Shown: positions 35,781-45,860 of the stretch, in pieces | How the letters are laid out: each line of letters begins with the position of its first letter | How positions within the stretch are numbered: position 1 is the first letter of the stretch | Origin: Glaciecola sp965660815 | GTDB taxonomy: Bacteria > Pseudomonadota > Gammaproteobacteria > Enterobacterales > Alteromonadaceae | Reading direction: 5' to 3' | Length of the DNA: 64,000 bases | NCBI GenBank assembly: GCA_965660815.1 | Contig: CBFIBG010000017.1 | Span: 1-64,000, forward strand | Translations under genes and position numbers: made by a program | The notes under the pieces: model-generated | Databases searched by the model: none | What the model saw: the letters and a program-made list of their open reading frames with translations, nothing else | Told to the model about the DNA's origin: nothing

Positions 35781-37499
35781 GTGAGGATGATGTCAGGCGC
35801 TGCTATGGTAGTAGAAGCCTTAAAAGATATAGGGGTAACTCATGTATTTGGTTATCCAGGTGGGGCAGTTTTAGATATATACGATGCCTTATTCGCACAA
35901 GATACGGTTAAACACGTCTTGGTTCGTCATGAACAGGCAGCGGCTCATATGGCAGATGGTTTTGCTAGGTCTACTGGTAAAACGGGTACTGTATTGGTAA
36001 CCTCTGGCCCTGGTGCCACTAACACGATTACCGGCATAGCAACCGCTTATATGGATTCTATCCCTATGGTAGTTCTGTCTGGACAGGTTCCTTCAATGCA
36101 TATAGGCGAAGATGCATTCCAAGAAACTGACATGGTGGGGTGCTCTAGACCTATTGTCAAACATAGCTTTCTAGTCAAAAAGACAACCGATATACCTATG
36201 GCAATTGCTAAGGCATATTATATTGCTAATACCGGGCGTCCTGGTCCGGTAGTGGTAGACCTACCTAAAGATTTAGTTAATGTCCAAGACGAGCACCCTT
36301 ATGTGTTTCCAGATGATGTTACCATGAGATCTTATAATCCCACCCTTAAGGGACACAACAAACAAATTTCAAAAGCGTTGAAATGTCTAGCTAGCGCTAA
36401 ACGTCCCATTTTGTATGTGGGTGGCGGAGCGATAGCGGCCGAAGCGAATAATTTAGTCACCCAATTAGCTGAAAAATTGAATGCGCCTGTAACCTGCACT
36501 TTAATGGGGCTTGGAGCGTTCCCTGGCACGCATCCGCAGTTTGTTGGCATGTTGGGTATGCATGGTCTGCTTGAAGCGAATAAGGCGATGCACAATTCTG
36601 ATTGTATTTTGGCGCTGGGAGCGCGCTTTGATGACAGGGTGACTAATAACGTCGACAAGTTTTGCCCACACGCCGATATTATACACGTAGATATTGATCC
36701 GGCCTCTATTTCAAAAACGGTTAACGCGCATGTACCCGTTGTTGGTTCTGTGGATCAAGTGATACAGCAGCTTTTAGATCGAATTGATAGCATCGACTTG
36801 ACCGACCAAGAGTCTAAACTTGCAGACTGGTGGGAACAAATTAATGAATGGCGAGCGGTTAAGTGTCTCAAGTATGAACAAGGCGATGAAATCATTAAGC
36901 CGCAGAAGGTTCTGGAGTCAGTGTATAAACACACAAACGGGCAAGCGTATATCAGCTCGGATGTTGGGCAACACCAAATGTTCGCCGCTTTGTATTATGC
37001 TTACGACAAGCCTCGCCAATGGATTAATTCTGGTGGATTAGGTACTATGGGCTTTGGTTTGCCTGCTGCTATGGGCGTTCAATTTGCTCATCCAGATGCG
37101 TGTTCTGTTGTCATTACTGGCGATGGCAGTATACAAATGAACATTCAAGAGTTGTCTACTTGTTTGCAATATGGCTTACCAATCAAAATTATCTCATTAA
37201 ATAACCGTGCTTTAGGTATGGTCAGACAATGGCAGGATATGATTTACAAAGGACGTCATTCTCATTCGTATATGGACTCTATGCCCGACTTTGTAAAATT
37301 AGCAGAAGCCTATGGTCATGTTGGCATCAAAGTCGATAAGCTTGATGAACTTGACGATGCAATGGAAAGATGTTTTGCAGAGAAAAACAGACTGGTGTTT
37401 ATGGATATTTTGGTGGATCAAAATGAGCACGTATATCCGATGCAGATAAAATATGGCGCCATGGACGACATGAGATTAAGTAAGACGGAGCGCACATAA
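35781..37499 (+). CDS. ilvI: Acetolactate synthase III large subunit
   Basis: The 572-residue ThDP enzyme begins MSGAAMVVEALKDIGVTHVF and includes the cofactor Glu in RHEQAAAHMADG, and the ThDP-binding motif GDGSIQMNIQEL near residue 450. It condenses pyruvate (or pyruvate and 2-oxobutyrate) in branched-chain amino acid synthesis. The GTG start is preceded by AAGGAG at eight bases. The stop overlaps the ilvH start by one base (TAATG), so both subunits are co-translated. Closest in form to IlvI rather than IlvB or IlvG. Confidence 0.93.
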   Translation: MRMMSGAAMVVEALKDIGVTHVFGYPGGAVLDIYDALFAQDTVKHVLVRHEQAAAHMADGFARSTGKTGTVLVTSGPGATNTITGIATAYMDSIPMVVLSGQVPSMHIGEDAFQETDMVGCSRPIVKHSFLVKKTTDIPMAIAKAYYIANTGRPGPVVVDLPKDLVNVQDEHPYVFPDDVTMRSYNPTLKGHNKQISKALKCLASAKRPILYVGGGAIAAEANNLVTQLAEKLNAPVTCTLMGLGAFPGTHPQFVGMLGMHGLLEANKAMHNSDCILALGARFDDRVTNNVDKFCPHADIIHVDIDPASISKTVNAHVPVVGSVDQVIQQLLDRIDSIDLTDQESKLADWWEQINEWRAVKCLKYEQGDEIIKPQKVLESVYKHTNGQAYISSDVGQHQMFAALYYAYDKPRQWINSGGLGTMGFGLPAAMGVQFAHPDACSVVITGDGSIQMNIQELSTCLQYGLPIKIISLNNRALGMVRQWQDMIYKGRHSHSYMDSMPDFVKLAEAYGHVGIKVDKLDELDDAMERCFAEKNRLVFMDILVDQNEHVYPMQIKYGAMDDMRLSKTERT

Positions 37500-37996
37500 T
37501 GAGACGAATTATTTCTGTATTAATGGAAAACGCTCCTGGGTCTCTTTCTAGAATAGTCGGTGTATTTTCTCAACGTGGATATAACGTGGATTCACTCTGT
37601 GTAGCGCCCACTAGCGATGAGAGTTTGTCACGACTGACCATAATCACTCAAGCTGATGACAAAGTAACTGAGCAAATTACTAAGCAAGTTAATAAGTTGA
37701 TTGATGTGCTTAGAGTGACGGAACTTGCTGAAGCGCCTCACGTTGAGCGAGAACTAATGCTTATTAAAGTGGCTACAAGAACTGAAATTGCCAGGGCCGA
37801 GGTAATGCGAAATGTGGATATATTTCGTGCCCGAATTTTAGATGTCACTGCACAGCATTATACCATTGAGATTACAGGTACAAGCGATAAATTAACCGCG
37901 TTTGCTGATGTCATGAATGGTTGTGCTGATATAACTGAGTCTGCCCGAACTGGAGTGTGTGGATTATCTAGAGGCGATAGGGCGCTTAGGCCTTAA
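37499..37996 (+). CDS. ilvH: Acetolactate synthase III small (regulatory) subunit
   Basis: A 165-residue regulatory subunit with an N-terminal ACT domain starting RRIISVLMENAPGSLSRIVG and the AHK-like valine-binding GYNVDSLCVAPT. The C-terminal domain (about 80-160) is the second ACT-like unit. It binds valine for feedback control and raises activity of IlvI, encoded directly before it. Length matches E. coli IlvH (163). Confidence 0.93.
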   Translation: MRRIISVLMENAPGSLSRIVGVFSQRGYNVDSLCVAPTSDESLSRLTIITQADDKVTEQITKQVNKLIDVLRVTELAEAPHVERELMLIKVATRTEIARAEVMRNVDIFRARILDVTAQHYTIEITGTSDKLTAFADVMNGCADITESARTGVCGLSRGDRALRP

Positions 37997-38063
37997 TAAT
38001 TAAATCACAAAGGCATTCTTATTTTTTGACTGTCAAATAGTGTAAAGCACCATTGAATAGCTT

Positions 38064-38099
38064 TTAGTATGAATAAGGCAATTAGTATGAATAAGGCAA
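38064..38099. repeat. Tandem 18-base direct repeat (two copies)
   Basis: The unit TTAGTATGAATAAGGCAA occurs twice head to tail without mismatch (38064-38081, 38082-38099). No coding role is seen; it is probably a slippage duplication. Confidence 0.9.
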
Positions 38100-38207
38100 T
38101 AGGTTGACTATTGGTACTGAAAATTTGTTCGTAATATGTGAAAGGTGGTGCCTTAACACACTAATGTTCAAGCTTTTATTTTAAGGTAGTGCTATTAAGC
38201 CCCAAAG

Positions 38208-38459
38208 TCAGACATTTTTCTGAATAACAAAATCCTCTAGTAGTGCTGGGTGAATTAATTCATTTTGTGGTGGTGCTATGCTTGAGTTGGCAGTAGTGGC
38301 TGAGCCGCATTTATCCAAATGGGTTAGTATCTTGTTAATATTACCGAGTGCGAAAAATGTCAAATGAACATTGCTACTATAATTGCTTGCATCATAGACC
38401 CTCTGATTATTCAAAAGATATTGGTTCATATAGACCTTACTTAGCCAAACTCTGGACAA
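38208..38459 (-). mobile_element. Possible remnant of IS91-family transposase C-terminus
   Basis: The minus-strand translation includes INKILTHLDKCGSATTAN followed by IAPPQ. IS91-family transposases often end with a KILTHLD segment and an APPQ-containing tail, so I read this as a C-terminal scrap of such a transposase (about 38265-38350). The flanking residues do not match, no start or catalytic region is present, and the match is short, so this is tentative. A second, clearer IS91 scrap lies at 47926. Confidence 0.4.
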
Positions 38460-39146
38460 TTAACACAATTGCATGAGCTACGAGCCCCTCCAGACCGTCG
38501 TCACGACTATTCTTCCGTTCAGCGCGAACTCGATATTGGGGCATAGCCCAGCCTAGCGCAATACTAGGAAAATTAAATTTTGATGGCAGAGAGAAAATTG
38601 CATAATGCAACGCAAAATAGAATTCAAAATGCAAATTTAATGAGTATTCTTAGATGCTTGATGAGCCCTAGAGCTTGATACGAGTAGCTGTATAGCCTTT
38701 CTGGGATGAAATTTCGGTTTATGAAATAACTGGCACAAATAATGCTTATCCGTACCTAAAGTTATCTTTTAGAAGGAACTAGCAAAATTAATGTTGCTGT
38801 TAACTTAATGAAAAAGTCACAAACCAAGCATTAATTCGTTCTAATCAGGAACAGGCGCTCTTTGGACTAATACATTAAAGAACATTATGTTTGTTAGCTG
38901 GTAGGAACCGTTGCATTTAACTTTGAGACTGGCAGTATCAAAGGACTATAAACACAAGCGACTAACTGCCAGCATATTAACCAATATCACCAAAAACTTC
39001 CTTTAGCAAATGCCAAACTATCTTGCAAGGCAGCTTTAACGCGGGTTAGAACATGGTGTTAATTCACCTTCTATTGTAAAGATAACAATTTAATCTGGCT
39101 AGAGAAGCATTGTATTGCCCAATGCTATTTAAGAGAGAGTTCATCG

Positions 39147-40562
39147 ATGGTAGTATCCACATCAACATTATTGTATTTATTCGTCAGCATCATTCTCGGG
39201 GTTTTTGCGTTTATGATATCCAGCGCAACACAAATGTGGTGGAAACGTAACAAACAGGAAGTAAAACAACGTGGCCCATTACCCTTGTTATGGGTTATAT
39301 CACGATTTATCTTACTACTTGCAGCAATGATAACCGTCATTTTATCAATCAGAGAGCTATTACCATACGAAATTTACTCAACGCAGGGCGTGTTGAAGGG
39401 CGAAGGACTTTTTCCAGTAAGAGCTATTGAAGGTTATGAAGGTCGTATCGAAGGCACTAACGGCGTGTTTAAAAGTTCAGAGCCCTTGGTTTCCTATACC
39501 CGTAGGTTAGGTCCAGCAGAAGAAGCTGAAGCCCGGTTGCAACGAGCACTTCTTGAAGAGAATATTGCAGAGCTTCGTGCCAGTTTAGATGCTCCAAACC
39601 CTATTAGGGAGTTACAGAAACTATCAGAGGCTGAGCGTCTTCGCGCTGCTGAGGAGATTAAGGAAGAAAACCGCAACCGAGCTTTATTAGAAATGGAAAG
39701 TTTGAAGTTTAGAATTAACGAACAAGAATCAAATGTAACGCTAGCGCAAAAAGAAATGGAATTTGCTAGAGACGCAATTACAACAGGTTTGATATCGAAA
39801 ATTGAATACGACCGACGTCAGCAAAAGCTTCGTCAAGCAGAATTGAGATTAAAAGAACTCAAAACACGCCTCGATTTCGAAATGCGCAAAGCTATGGATA
39901 TATCCACCGAAACTGGCGAAAATAATGATGCGCAACTCAAAGCAGTATTAAGGTCTGCGGTTACAGATTTAAGTATGCAACCTAGTAATGCTATGTTGAC
40001 AGATTTAGAGCGTAAACTAAGAGAGTTAGACCGTTTGTTATCTCTAGAAAATATGGAACCTATCATTATTAATGCTCCTTGGGATGGTATTATAGGTTAT
40101 CAGAACCCTACATCGGTACTCGCGCCTCAAGACCTAATTGCTGTACTAGCTCAACCAACCTCATTGTTTGTTGAAGTGTTAGTACCTATCGAAGTATTCA
40201 AAGCAGTGGAATCAGATTCGATAATTAACTTAACCAATCCATATCTTAGTGAATTAGGTGTGACTTTAACGGGCGAATTTCGACATTCAAAAATTACAAA
40301 TCCGAATCAGAGAATGATATTGGTGGGTCTAGAGCCTAGATCAGACTTAGTTAATGATATTGCCATGAACAAAGAAGTAATGCTGCAAGTTTCTTTTATT
40401 AATCAACCACCTAATATATTCAAAGAGCTGAAGATGTTTTTTTCACAGATGAGTAGCGTTAATATTGTGCTTATTATCGCTGTGTTATTATTAGCAATAA
40501 TGCTACTTTTAAGACCTCGTAATAACCTTGTGAAGTCAAATACTAGTGATGGTGTAGTGTAG
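39147..40562 (+). CDS. HlyD-like membrane adaptor protein
   Basis: The 471-residue protein has two N-terminal membrane helices (about 8-28 and 48-68), a long coiled-coil hairpin (about 120-300) rich in Ala, Glu, Arg and Leu, and a lipoyl/barrel part: INAPWDGIIGYQNPTSVLAPQ. A C-terminal membrane helix (about 443-462) is unusual for HlyD proteins. Adaptors of this type bridge inner-membrane machinery to TolC-type channels. The next gene, a family 2 glycosyltransferase, begins one base after the stop, so the pair act together. It recalls the Alg44-like periplasmic parts of polysaccharide synthases, but no PilZ domain is seen. Confidence 0.75.
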   Translation: MVVSTSTLLYLFVSIILGVFAFMISSATQMWWKRNKQEVKQRGPLPLLWVISRFILLLAAMITVILSIRELLPYEIYSTQGVLKGEGLFPVRAIEGYEGRIEGTNGVFKSSEPLVSYTRRLGPAEEAEARLQRALLEENIAELRASLDAPNPIRELQKLSEAERLRAAEEIKEENRNRALLEMESLKFRINEQESNVTLAQKEMEFARDAITTGLISKIEYDRRQQKLRQAELRLKELKTRLDFEMRKAMDISTETGENNDAQLKAVLRSAVTDLSMQPSNAMLTDLERKLRELDRLLSLENMEPIIINAPWDGIIGYQNPTSVLAPQDLIAVLAQPTSLFVEVLVPIEVFKAVESDSIINLTNPYLSELGVTLTGEFRHSKITNPNQRMILVGLEPRSDLVNDIAMNKEVMLQVSFINQPPNIFKELKMFFSQMSSVNIVLIIAVLLLAIMLLLRPRNNLVKSNTSDGVV

Positions 40563-40563
40563 T

Positions 40564-42012
40564 ATGGAACCATCTAAAAACCAGACTAAAAATAGTGATA
40601 TTGAGTTCAACTTGAATAAATTATTCTCCAGAGTTGGAAAGGATCCCACAAATCAAGATTGGAGATCGATGACGCCGATATTATTAGTTGGATACATTCT
40701 GACTATTGCTGCAGGTTGTTTACAGATTTACTTCTTAATAAAAGCCATTACAAGCGTGTCAGACGGATCCTACGAGAGCTATTATCAGCCAGTTTTCGTG
40801 GCATTCTTCTTTTTCTTTTTTTCCATATTCTTCATTGGTCGCTACTTAGTAACCATGTTGTTTGCTTTTCTTGAAGGCTCAAAAGTGATTGATGAATCTA
40901 TAATTGATGATTCAAACGCCCCACTTGTAACTATACTTATTCCCTGCTTTAACGAAGAGGATAATATCGAGCGAACTATTGATTCAGCGCTTAACGTGGA
41001 TTATCCAGCCTTGGAAGTTATAGTAATCAATGACGGCTCCACAGACGATACCTTAAAAATAGCCCAAGATTATATTACAAAGCTCAAAGCAGATGTGAAA
41101 GTACTAACTCAAGAAAATTCAGGAAAAGCTCTTGCCCTAAATAAAGGCTACAAGCAAGCGTTGGGAGAATATATACTGAGTATGGACGCGGACAGCGAAC
41201 TCGACCCTTCTAGTATTCGTCGATTGGTAGCACGTGGCCTAGAGACAAACGCTGGAGCTGTAGCTGGGCTAGTTCATATAAAAAACACGCGCAACATGGT
41301 GTCATATTTACAACAGCTAGAATATGTAATGATGAATGGCACATCAAGACTTTTCCAGAGCTTCTTTTCGGCTGTATTAGTTTCTCCCGGACCCATCAGT
41401 TTGTTTAGCCGCGCAGCCTTAGAGCGTACAATTAATTACCGTAACGATATTGGATTAATTGATGTTAAGTCACAGGATGGTCCATGGGAAGACTTGACTT
41501 TTGCAGAAGATGCAAAATTGTCTATGACCATGCTTGCTGCAGGTGAATCATGTGTATTTGAGCCCAGTGCAGTTTGCTTGACACAAGCTCCAAATTCAAC
41601 TGGAACATTAATGAATCAAAGGTACCGGTGGATTCGTGGTAATTTACAAGCTGCTATAGGGGCTTGGAATTTGTGGAAACGAGGGCCTAGTCGTAAACCT
41701 AGCCTGAGCGTGTGGATAATTTGGTTTCTTATTGAATCAATAATATGGCCACTTGTGGATGTATTCGGTGTAATTATAATTGTATTGGTGCTAACAACCT
41801 CTGGGGCTCCGGGCGAAGCATTTATATGGTATTTAGTTTTGATGTGTTCTGACATAGCCGCGGTCTTATTTGCAGCCACAGCTTGTAATAGCAGACGTCG
41901 GTTGGCATTGTTAGTACCATTTTACCGTCTAGGATATGGTCTATTGTTGGAAAGTGTTGCATTAATGGCGTTTTTAGACCAAAAACGCAATGCAAAAATG
42001 AAATGGAGCTAA
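40564..42012 (+). CDS. Processive family 2 glycosyltransferase
   Basis: The 482-residue membrane enzyme has two N-terminal helices (about 36-62, 76-103), a cytosolic GT-A domain (about 120-370) and two to four C-terminal helices. Signature residues are D157 (VINDGS), DAD at 208-210, the catalytic ED in WEDLTFAED (309-316), and QRYRW at 352-356, the motif of processive polymer synthases such as cellulose, chitin and hyaluronan synthases. It probably makes a beta-linked exopolysaccharide and feeds it through the HlyD-like partner encoded just upstream. Sugar identity cannot be read from sequence. Confidence 0.82.
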   Translation: MEPSKNQTKNSDIEFNLNKLFSRVGKDPTNQDWRSMTPILLVGYILTIAAGCLQIYFLIKAITSVSDGSYESYYQPVFVAFFFFFFSIFFIGRYLVTMLFAFLEGSKVIDESIIDDSNAPLVTILIPCFNEEDNIERTIDSALNVDYPALEVIVINDGSTDDTLKIAQDYITKLKADVKVLTQENSGKALALNKGYKQALGEYILSMDADSELDPSSIRRLVARGLETNAGAVAGLVHIKNTRNMVSYLQQLEYVMMNGTSRLFQSFFSAVLVSPGPISLFSRAALERTINYRNDIGLIDVKSQDGPWEDLTFAEDAKLSMTMLAAGESCVFEPSAVCLTQAPNSTGTLMNQRYRWIRGNLQAAIGAWNLWKRGPSRKPSLSVWIIWFLIESIIWPLVDVFGVIIIVLVLTTSGAPGEAFIWYLVLMCSDIAAVLFAATACNSRRRLALLVPFYRLGYGLLLESVALMAFLDQKRNAKMKWS

Positions 42013-42017
42013 AATAT

Positions 42018-42048
42018 TTAGCGCGCTTGAATTATGCGCGCTTTCTTT
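42018..42048 (+). terminator. Terminator after glycosyltransferase gene
   Basis: Seven-base stem AGCGCGC / GCGCGCT (42020-42042) with a T-rich tail, six bases after the stop region. Confidence 0.75.
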
Positions 42049-42173
42049 TATTTAACTTGAATAATTTAACTTAGTACTGTCTAAAAAAGAATTGTCCGAA
42101 AAAAAATGCCTCTACCATCTACCTTAATATTTAGTTTGCCTGTAAAGCTAAAGTAGTTTGAATTCATGGCTAT

Positions 42174-42635
42174 TTAGCGAGTGGCAATTTCTTTTAAAAT
42201 TTCAGTTCGTGACTGATTTAACATCTCGTCATTAGCAATAACCAACAATTCTTTTAACTGTGTCATTTTACACCCACTAAGATTGGTGCTTAACCATTCA
42301 AGAAGGGTTTTATCACGTTCATAAATAAAAGATACTGCCTTAACTTTTTGACTAGCGGTTTCTACTGAACAACCTAGTAACTGCACTGGTAATCCCTGCC
42401 CATCCGCCTTTAACTCAGCAAGTTTTGAACGCAAATCTCTTATTAACGCGTCACGTTGTGCAAGTTGCCTTACCATCAAATCAAAGGTCGCTTGAAGTTC
42501 TGCATTTTCACGTTCCAATTCTGCTTTAGACTTTGCCGTAACAGTCGCAGGAGTTTGTAATAGTAGCAACAAGAGCGCGACATATATTAACCTAAGAAAA
42601 CTAAACTTTACTCTTTGCGTTTGATTACTTTCCAT
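42174..42635 (-). CDS. Small exported coiled-coil protein
   Basis: The 153-residue protein has a signal segment (about 14-34), then a coiled coil (about 35-80) with heptad-like Leu/Glu/Ala, and a C-terminal part with two Cys (LLGCSVET and LSGCKMTQ) that could form a disulfide. I recognise no family. It starts 32 bases after the TolC-type gene on the same strand, so the two are probably co-expressed; it may be a periplasmic partner of that channel. Confidence 0.6.
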   Translation of the reverse strand: MESNQTQRVKFSFLRLIYVALLLLLLQTPATVTAKSKAELERENAELQATFDLMVRQLAQRDALIRDLRSKLAELKADGQGLPVQLLGCSVETASQKVKAVSFIYERDKTLLEWLSTNLSGCKMTQLKELLVIANDEMLNQSRTEILKEIATR

Positions 42636-42667
42636 TTAAAACCTCACAATATTTTGATCCACAAAGG

Positions 42668-44110
42668 TCAACGTATGCTTCGCTGTATCACTTGCTGAGC
42701 ACTAGGTGGTTTTAAAAAAGCATCAAGCCTGTAAATATCTCCTGAATTAAGACTCCCACTTGCCGCCCTTAAGCGAAAAGAGTTCTCTAAATAGTTATAA
42801 CGGCTATTAGAATACTCCCTCTCGGCTGCAAACAAAGCATTTTGAGCATTAAGTATATCAATAATGTTACTAGTACCAATTTCAAAACCTGCTTCAGCTG
42901 AATCAAGAGCGGTCTTAGCAGACAAGATAGATAAGCGTCGACCTTTTATCCTCTGCATATCGCTTTTCACTGTTAGAAAAAGCTGACGTACCTCTGACCT
43001 TATTTTTCTATTAGTTCCACTAACTAATTGTTGGCTTGCTTGGTATTGGTATTCAGCTCTACGCTTATTTGCTGAAGTGGAACCACCTGCATACAATGGA
43101 ACTTGCAAGCGAAGTTCTATACCAAGTGAATCTATATTTTGATCCGGAGATAACACAAATGGTGTTTCAATATTGCTAAAAACTCTACCTCCTGTCTCTA
43201 TACTTGATGCGAATAAACCTAGTGTAACTTTTGGAGAGTGTTCCCATTTTGCGGCTTTAAGGTTCTGTTCTAACGCATCTTTGGTCTTTTTAGTAATTAT
43301 TATTTCTAGATTTTCTTCACTGGCAACTTTTTCCCATTCGCTAATATTGTTTGGCTCTGGCCCAGTAATTATGAAGTCGTCGCGCAAGAGGTAAACAAGA
43401 TGATGATCTTGCCCAGTGAGATTGGACATGGCCTCTAATGCTATCTCGACACTATTTATACTTTCTAACGTTTCTGTTGCGACCACATCAAAAGCTGCTT
43501 GAGAAGCGTTGAGTTCATTAATGGGAATAAGTCCAGAGTCAAACCGTTGCTGTGTTTGTTTAAGCTGTTGTGAAAACGCTCGCTCCTGAGCCCTTGCTAA
43601 AGCTAGATTGTCTTGAGCACGAAGGACATTTAGATAAGAACTCAACACTCTAAGCAACAATTCCTGCTTAGCTTGCTCATATACAGCCTCAGCAATTTGC
43701 ATTTCATTTTTACTTTTTTGATATCCATACCAAGCAGGAGCATCAAAAAGAGGCTGTTCAAGTCTAATCGACCAACCTCGATTGTTAATATCATTATCTA
43801 GTGCAACGTCAGTTTCTGTTAACTCACCATTTGGTGTTGTAATTAATTGGCGAATAGCGCTATCTTCTTGTTGAGCTCTAAAAACATAATCTGCCGAGAT
43901 ACTTGGGTATAGCTTGGCCCTTGCAATGTTTGAAAGTTCGGCGTCAGCTAAATAAGTCGATTTTGCTTGTTGATATTGATAATCGTATTTTTGAGCTAAT
44001 TCATACACACGTACAAGAGAGTCTGCGAAACTGCTTACAGAAAAAGTCAAAAGTAGTGCGAATAGAGAGAATGATGGCGTGTATTTGAGTGATAATGGGT
44101 TTAAGTACAT
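42668..44110 (-). CDS. TolC-family outer membrane channel protein
   Basis: The 480-residue protein has a signal peptide (about 1-29) followed by two outer-membrane-efflux repeats with long coiled-coil segments (about 35-220 and 240-455). Typical features are the RLEQPLFD strand region, RVLSSYLNVLRAQDNLALA helix and DILNAQNALFAAEREYSNSR near the end. It would provide the outer membrane exit for the HlyD-like adaptor encoded on the opposite strand. No ABC or RND inner-membrane pump is encoded nearby, which is unusual for TolC systems. Confidence 0.8.
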   Translation of the reverse strand: MYLNPLSLKYTPSFSLFALLLTFSVSSFADSLVRVYELAQKYDYQYQQAKSTYLADAELSNIARAKLYPSISADYVFRAQQEDSAIRQLITTPNGELTETDVALDNDINNRGWSIRLEQPLFDAPAWYGYQKSKNEMQIAEAVYEQAKQELLLRVLSSYLNVLRAQDNLALARAQERAFSQQLKQTQQRFDSGLIPINELNASQAAFDVVATETLESINSVEIALEAMSNLTGQDHHLVYLLRDDFIITGPEPNNISEWEKVASEENLEIIITKKTKDALEQNLKAAKWEHSPKVTLGLFASSIETGGRVFSNIETPFVLSPDQNIDSLGIELRLQVPLYAGGSTSANKRRAEYQYQASQQLVSGTNRKIRSEVRQLFLTVKSDMQRIKGRRLSILSAKTALDSAEAGFEIGTSNIIDILNAQNALFAAEREYSNSRYNYLENSFRLRAASGSLNSGDIYRLDAFLKPPSAQQVIQRSIR

Positions 44111-44322
44111 AATTACTAGATGAGTTTATAAAAGCATCATATCCTCACATATTTTTCTTATTATTTCCAGATATTAAGTTATAAACTGGCTATATTATGT
44201 AACCAACATCATTCGTTGCCATATTTTTGAAACCGTTCCGTAGATCAAGAGAACATTATACTTAGAGGCGCAAATACTTGCTTGTCTAGCAAATTCGACT
44301 AAAAGTGCGATCAAGATAAGCA

Positions 44323-45699
44323 TTAAGGTATAAATGTTGATGGAAACCTAGGATAAGCCCCTTCCGCTACACTTCGTTCGCACAACTTTAAATCGCCAGG
44401 GAAAAACGCACTAAATCCGGTTTCTTCCCATGCAACGTAGGCGCAAGAACCATCCCACTGTTTTGCAATAAAACCTTTGTAATGCGTTGAACTAGTAGCA
44501 ACGTTTTCAAATGCTTTTGATAATTCACAATGCTGTTGAGTATTTTTATATATCGAATCCCAAATTCCGAAATAATTTGCAAAATGTTCGAAATGACTTG
44601 CACGATTTACAGCTTGGGGAACATGAGTTTTTTTACCACACTCAATACCTCCGTTTATTATGAGAGTCTGTACACCAAATCCTAAATTACGACCGGCATT
44701 AATATCAGCGTTATTTGGCAACCATAATCCAGTTACTGTTTGATGAATGGATGGTTTTGGACTTCTTGGTGTCATGTAGAAATACATCGCACTTGCAAGT
44801 GCTAAAAAACCATCCTTTGCAACTAGGTCAGGCTTTTTCAACAAGGTGAAATCGTTATAAATAATTCGAGAAAATGGGCCATAATTATAATTATAAGATA
44901 ATTGCTTAGCGCCTCTACCGTGAAAAGTCACATCAGCCCCACAAGGGTAAGCAAACTGAGTCCAAGTGCCATTAGCACAGGGTTCATTATAACCAACACA
45001 GTCACCATTTTCACAACCTAACTCTTCAGAATAATAGAGTCCTTCTCGCCAACTATTTACACCCGAATTGACTCCAACTTCTTGTGCAAAGTGTGCAAAC
45101 ATTGATGCCATTTCCGCTTTACACGTTGTCTCCATTGCGAAACTTTTATCGCCGGTCGGAATTAAAGGATGATTTTCTAACATCTCACCACAAAAGCGTG
45201 GCCATTTTGCTGCGGCTTTAAGAAAATTTAAGTAAGAATAAGGAGCACGATGTAAGTGGAATAGATAATTGAATTGGTCTTCGCTTAATATCCTGATGAT
45301 ACGTTGTACATTAGGTGGGAGCTTGGCAAATTCAGAAGTTGGAATTGATGCCATGCTGATAGAGCCTGATACAGTGGCGGTTACCTCATCAATAATATTG
45401 TGTAATGATACTGTGTCAGCAACAGAGAAAAAATATGCGCTATTTATAGCATTCACTAAAGCTCGATCTTTTTGTATCAGTTCTCTCTCTTCAATTGGGT
45501 AATTATGTAAGGCTTTGAGATTCGATGAAGCTTTATCAAAAATAATATCGTTATCAACAACAAAGCGTTCATTAACTCTTACCTCTCCAGTGTCTGTTGA
45601 TTGAGTAATATTACTACTAGCAATATCAGCATTAACCACAAATGATAAAAGCGTATTAAGTGCAAATATAATTAAAAGCAAATTACAATAAATTTTCAT
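44323..45699 (-). CDS. GH19 chitinase
   Basis: The 458-residue exported protein has a signal peptide (about 1-24), an N-terminal region (about 25-125) that I cannot assign, and a GH19 domain (about 130-400). The motifs FHGRGAKQLSYNYNYGPFS and the AHFAQEVG helix with the general acid Glu correspond to family 19 active-site segments, and EELGCENGD carries a second acidic pair. Several Cys residues suggest disulfides. It would cleave chitin or chitin-like GlcNAc polymers outside the cell. It lies after the AA10 gene on the same strand, separated by about 160 bases. Confidence 0.82.
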   Translation of the reverse strand: MKIYCNLLLIIFALNTLLSFVVNADIASSNITQSTDTGEVRVNERFVVDNDIIFDKASSNLKALHNYPIEERELIQKDRALVNAINSAYFFSVADTVSLHNIIDEVTATVSGSISMASIPTSEFAKLPPNVQRIIRILSEDQFNYLFHLHRAPYSYLNFLKAAAKWPRFCGEMLENHPLIPTGDKSFAMETTCKAEMASMFAHFAQEVGVNSGVNSWREGLYYSEELGCENGDCVGYNEPCANGTWTQFAYPCGADVTFHGRGAKQLSYNYNYGPFSRIIYNDFTLLKKPDLVAKDGFLALASAMYFYMTPRSPKPSIHQTVTGLWLPNNADINAGRNLGFGVQTLIINGGIECGKKTHVPQAVNRASHFEHFANYFGIWDSIYKNTQQHCELSKAFENVATSSTHYKGFIAKQWDGSCAYVAWEETGFSAFFPGDLKLCERSVAEGAYPRFPSTFIP

Positions 45700-45860
45700 T
45701 TAATCCTCACCAACCAGACATAGTATATTTTTACTCGCTTATAGAATATTGCAATTTTACTGAAATAGACACTAGCGAAAACAAAAGTGAGCGTATGACT
45801 GACAACGTGTTATACGATGAGCGTTTTAGCAATGCTGTTGATAATATTGTCTTTTACCTA

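Larger units (their letters stand above)
37997..39146. other. Accessory-like intergenic region without intact gene
   Basis: About 1.15 kb between ilvH and the HlyD-like gene contains only short frames on the minus strand (around 38208-38459 and 38437-38634). It holds a tandem 18-base repeat and a short IS91-like remnant, listed separately. The rest is unexplained and looks like decayed DNA. Confidence 0.5.

Noticed and set aside
38437..38634. 65-codon minus-strand frame in the accessory gap
   Set aside because: No recognisable similarity and no ribosome site; probably decayed DNA.
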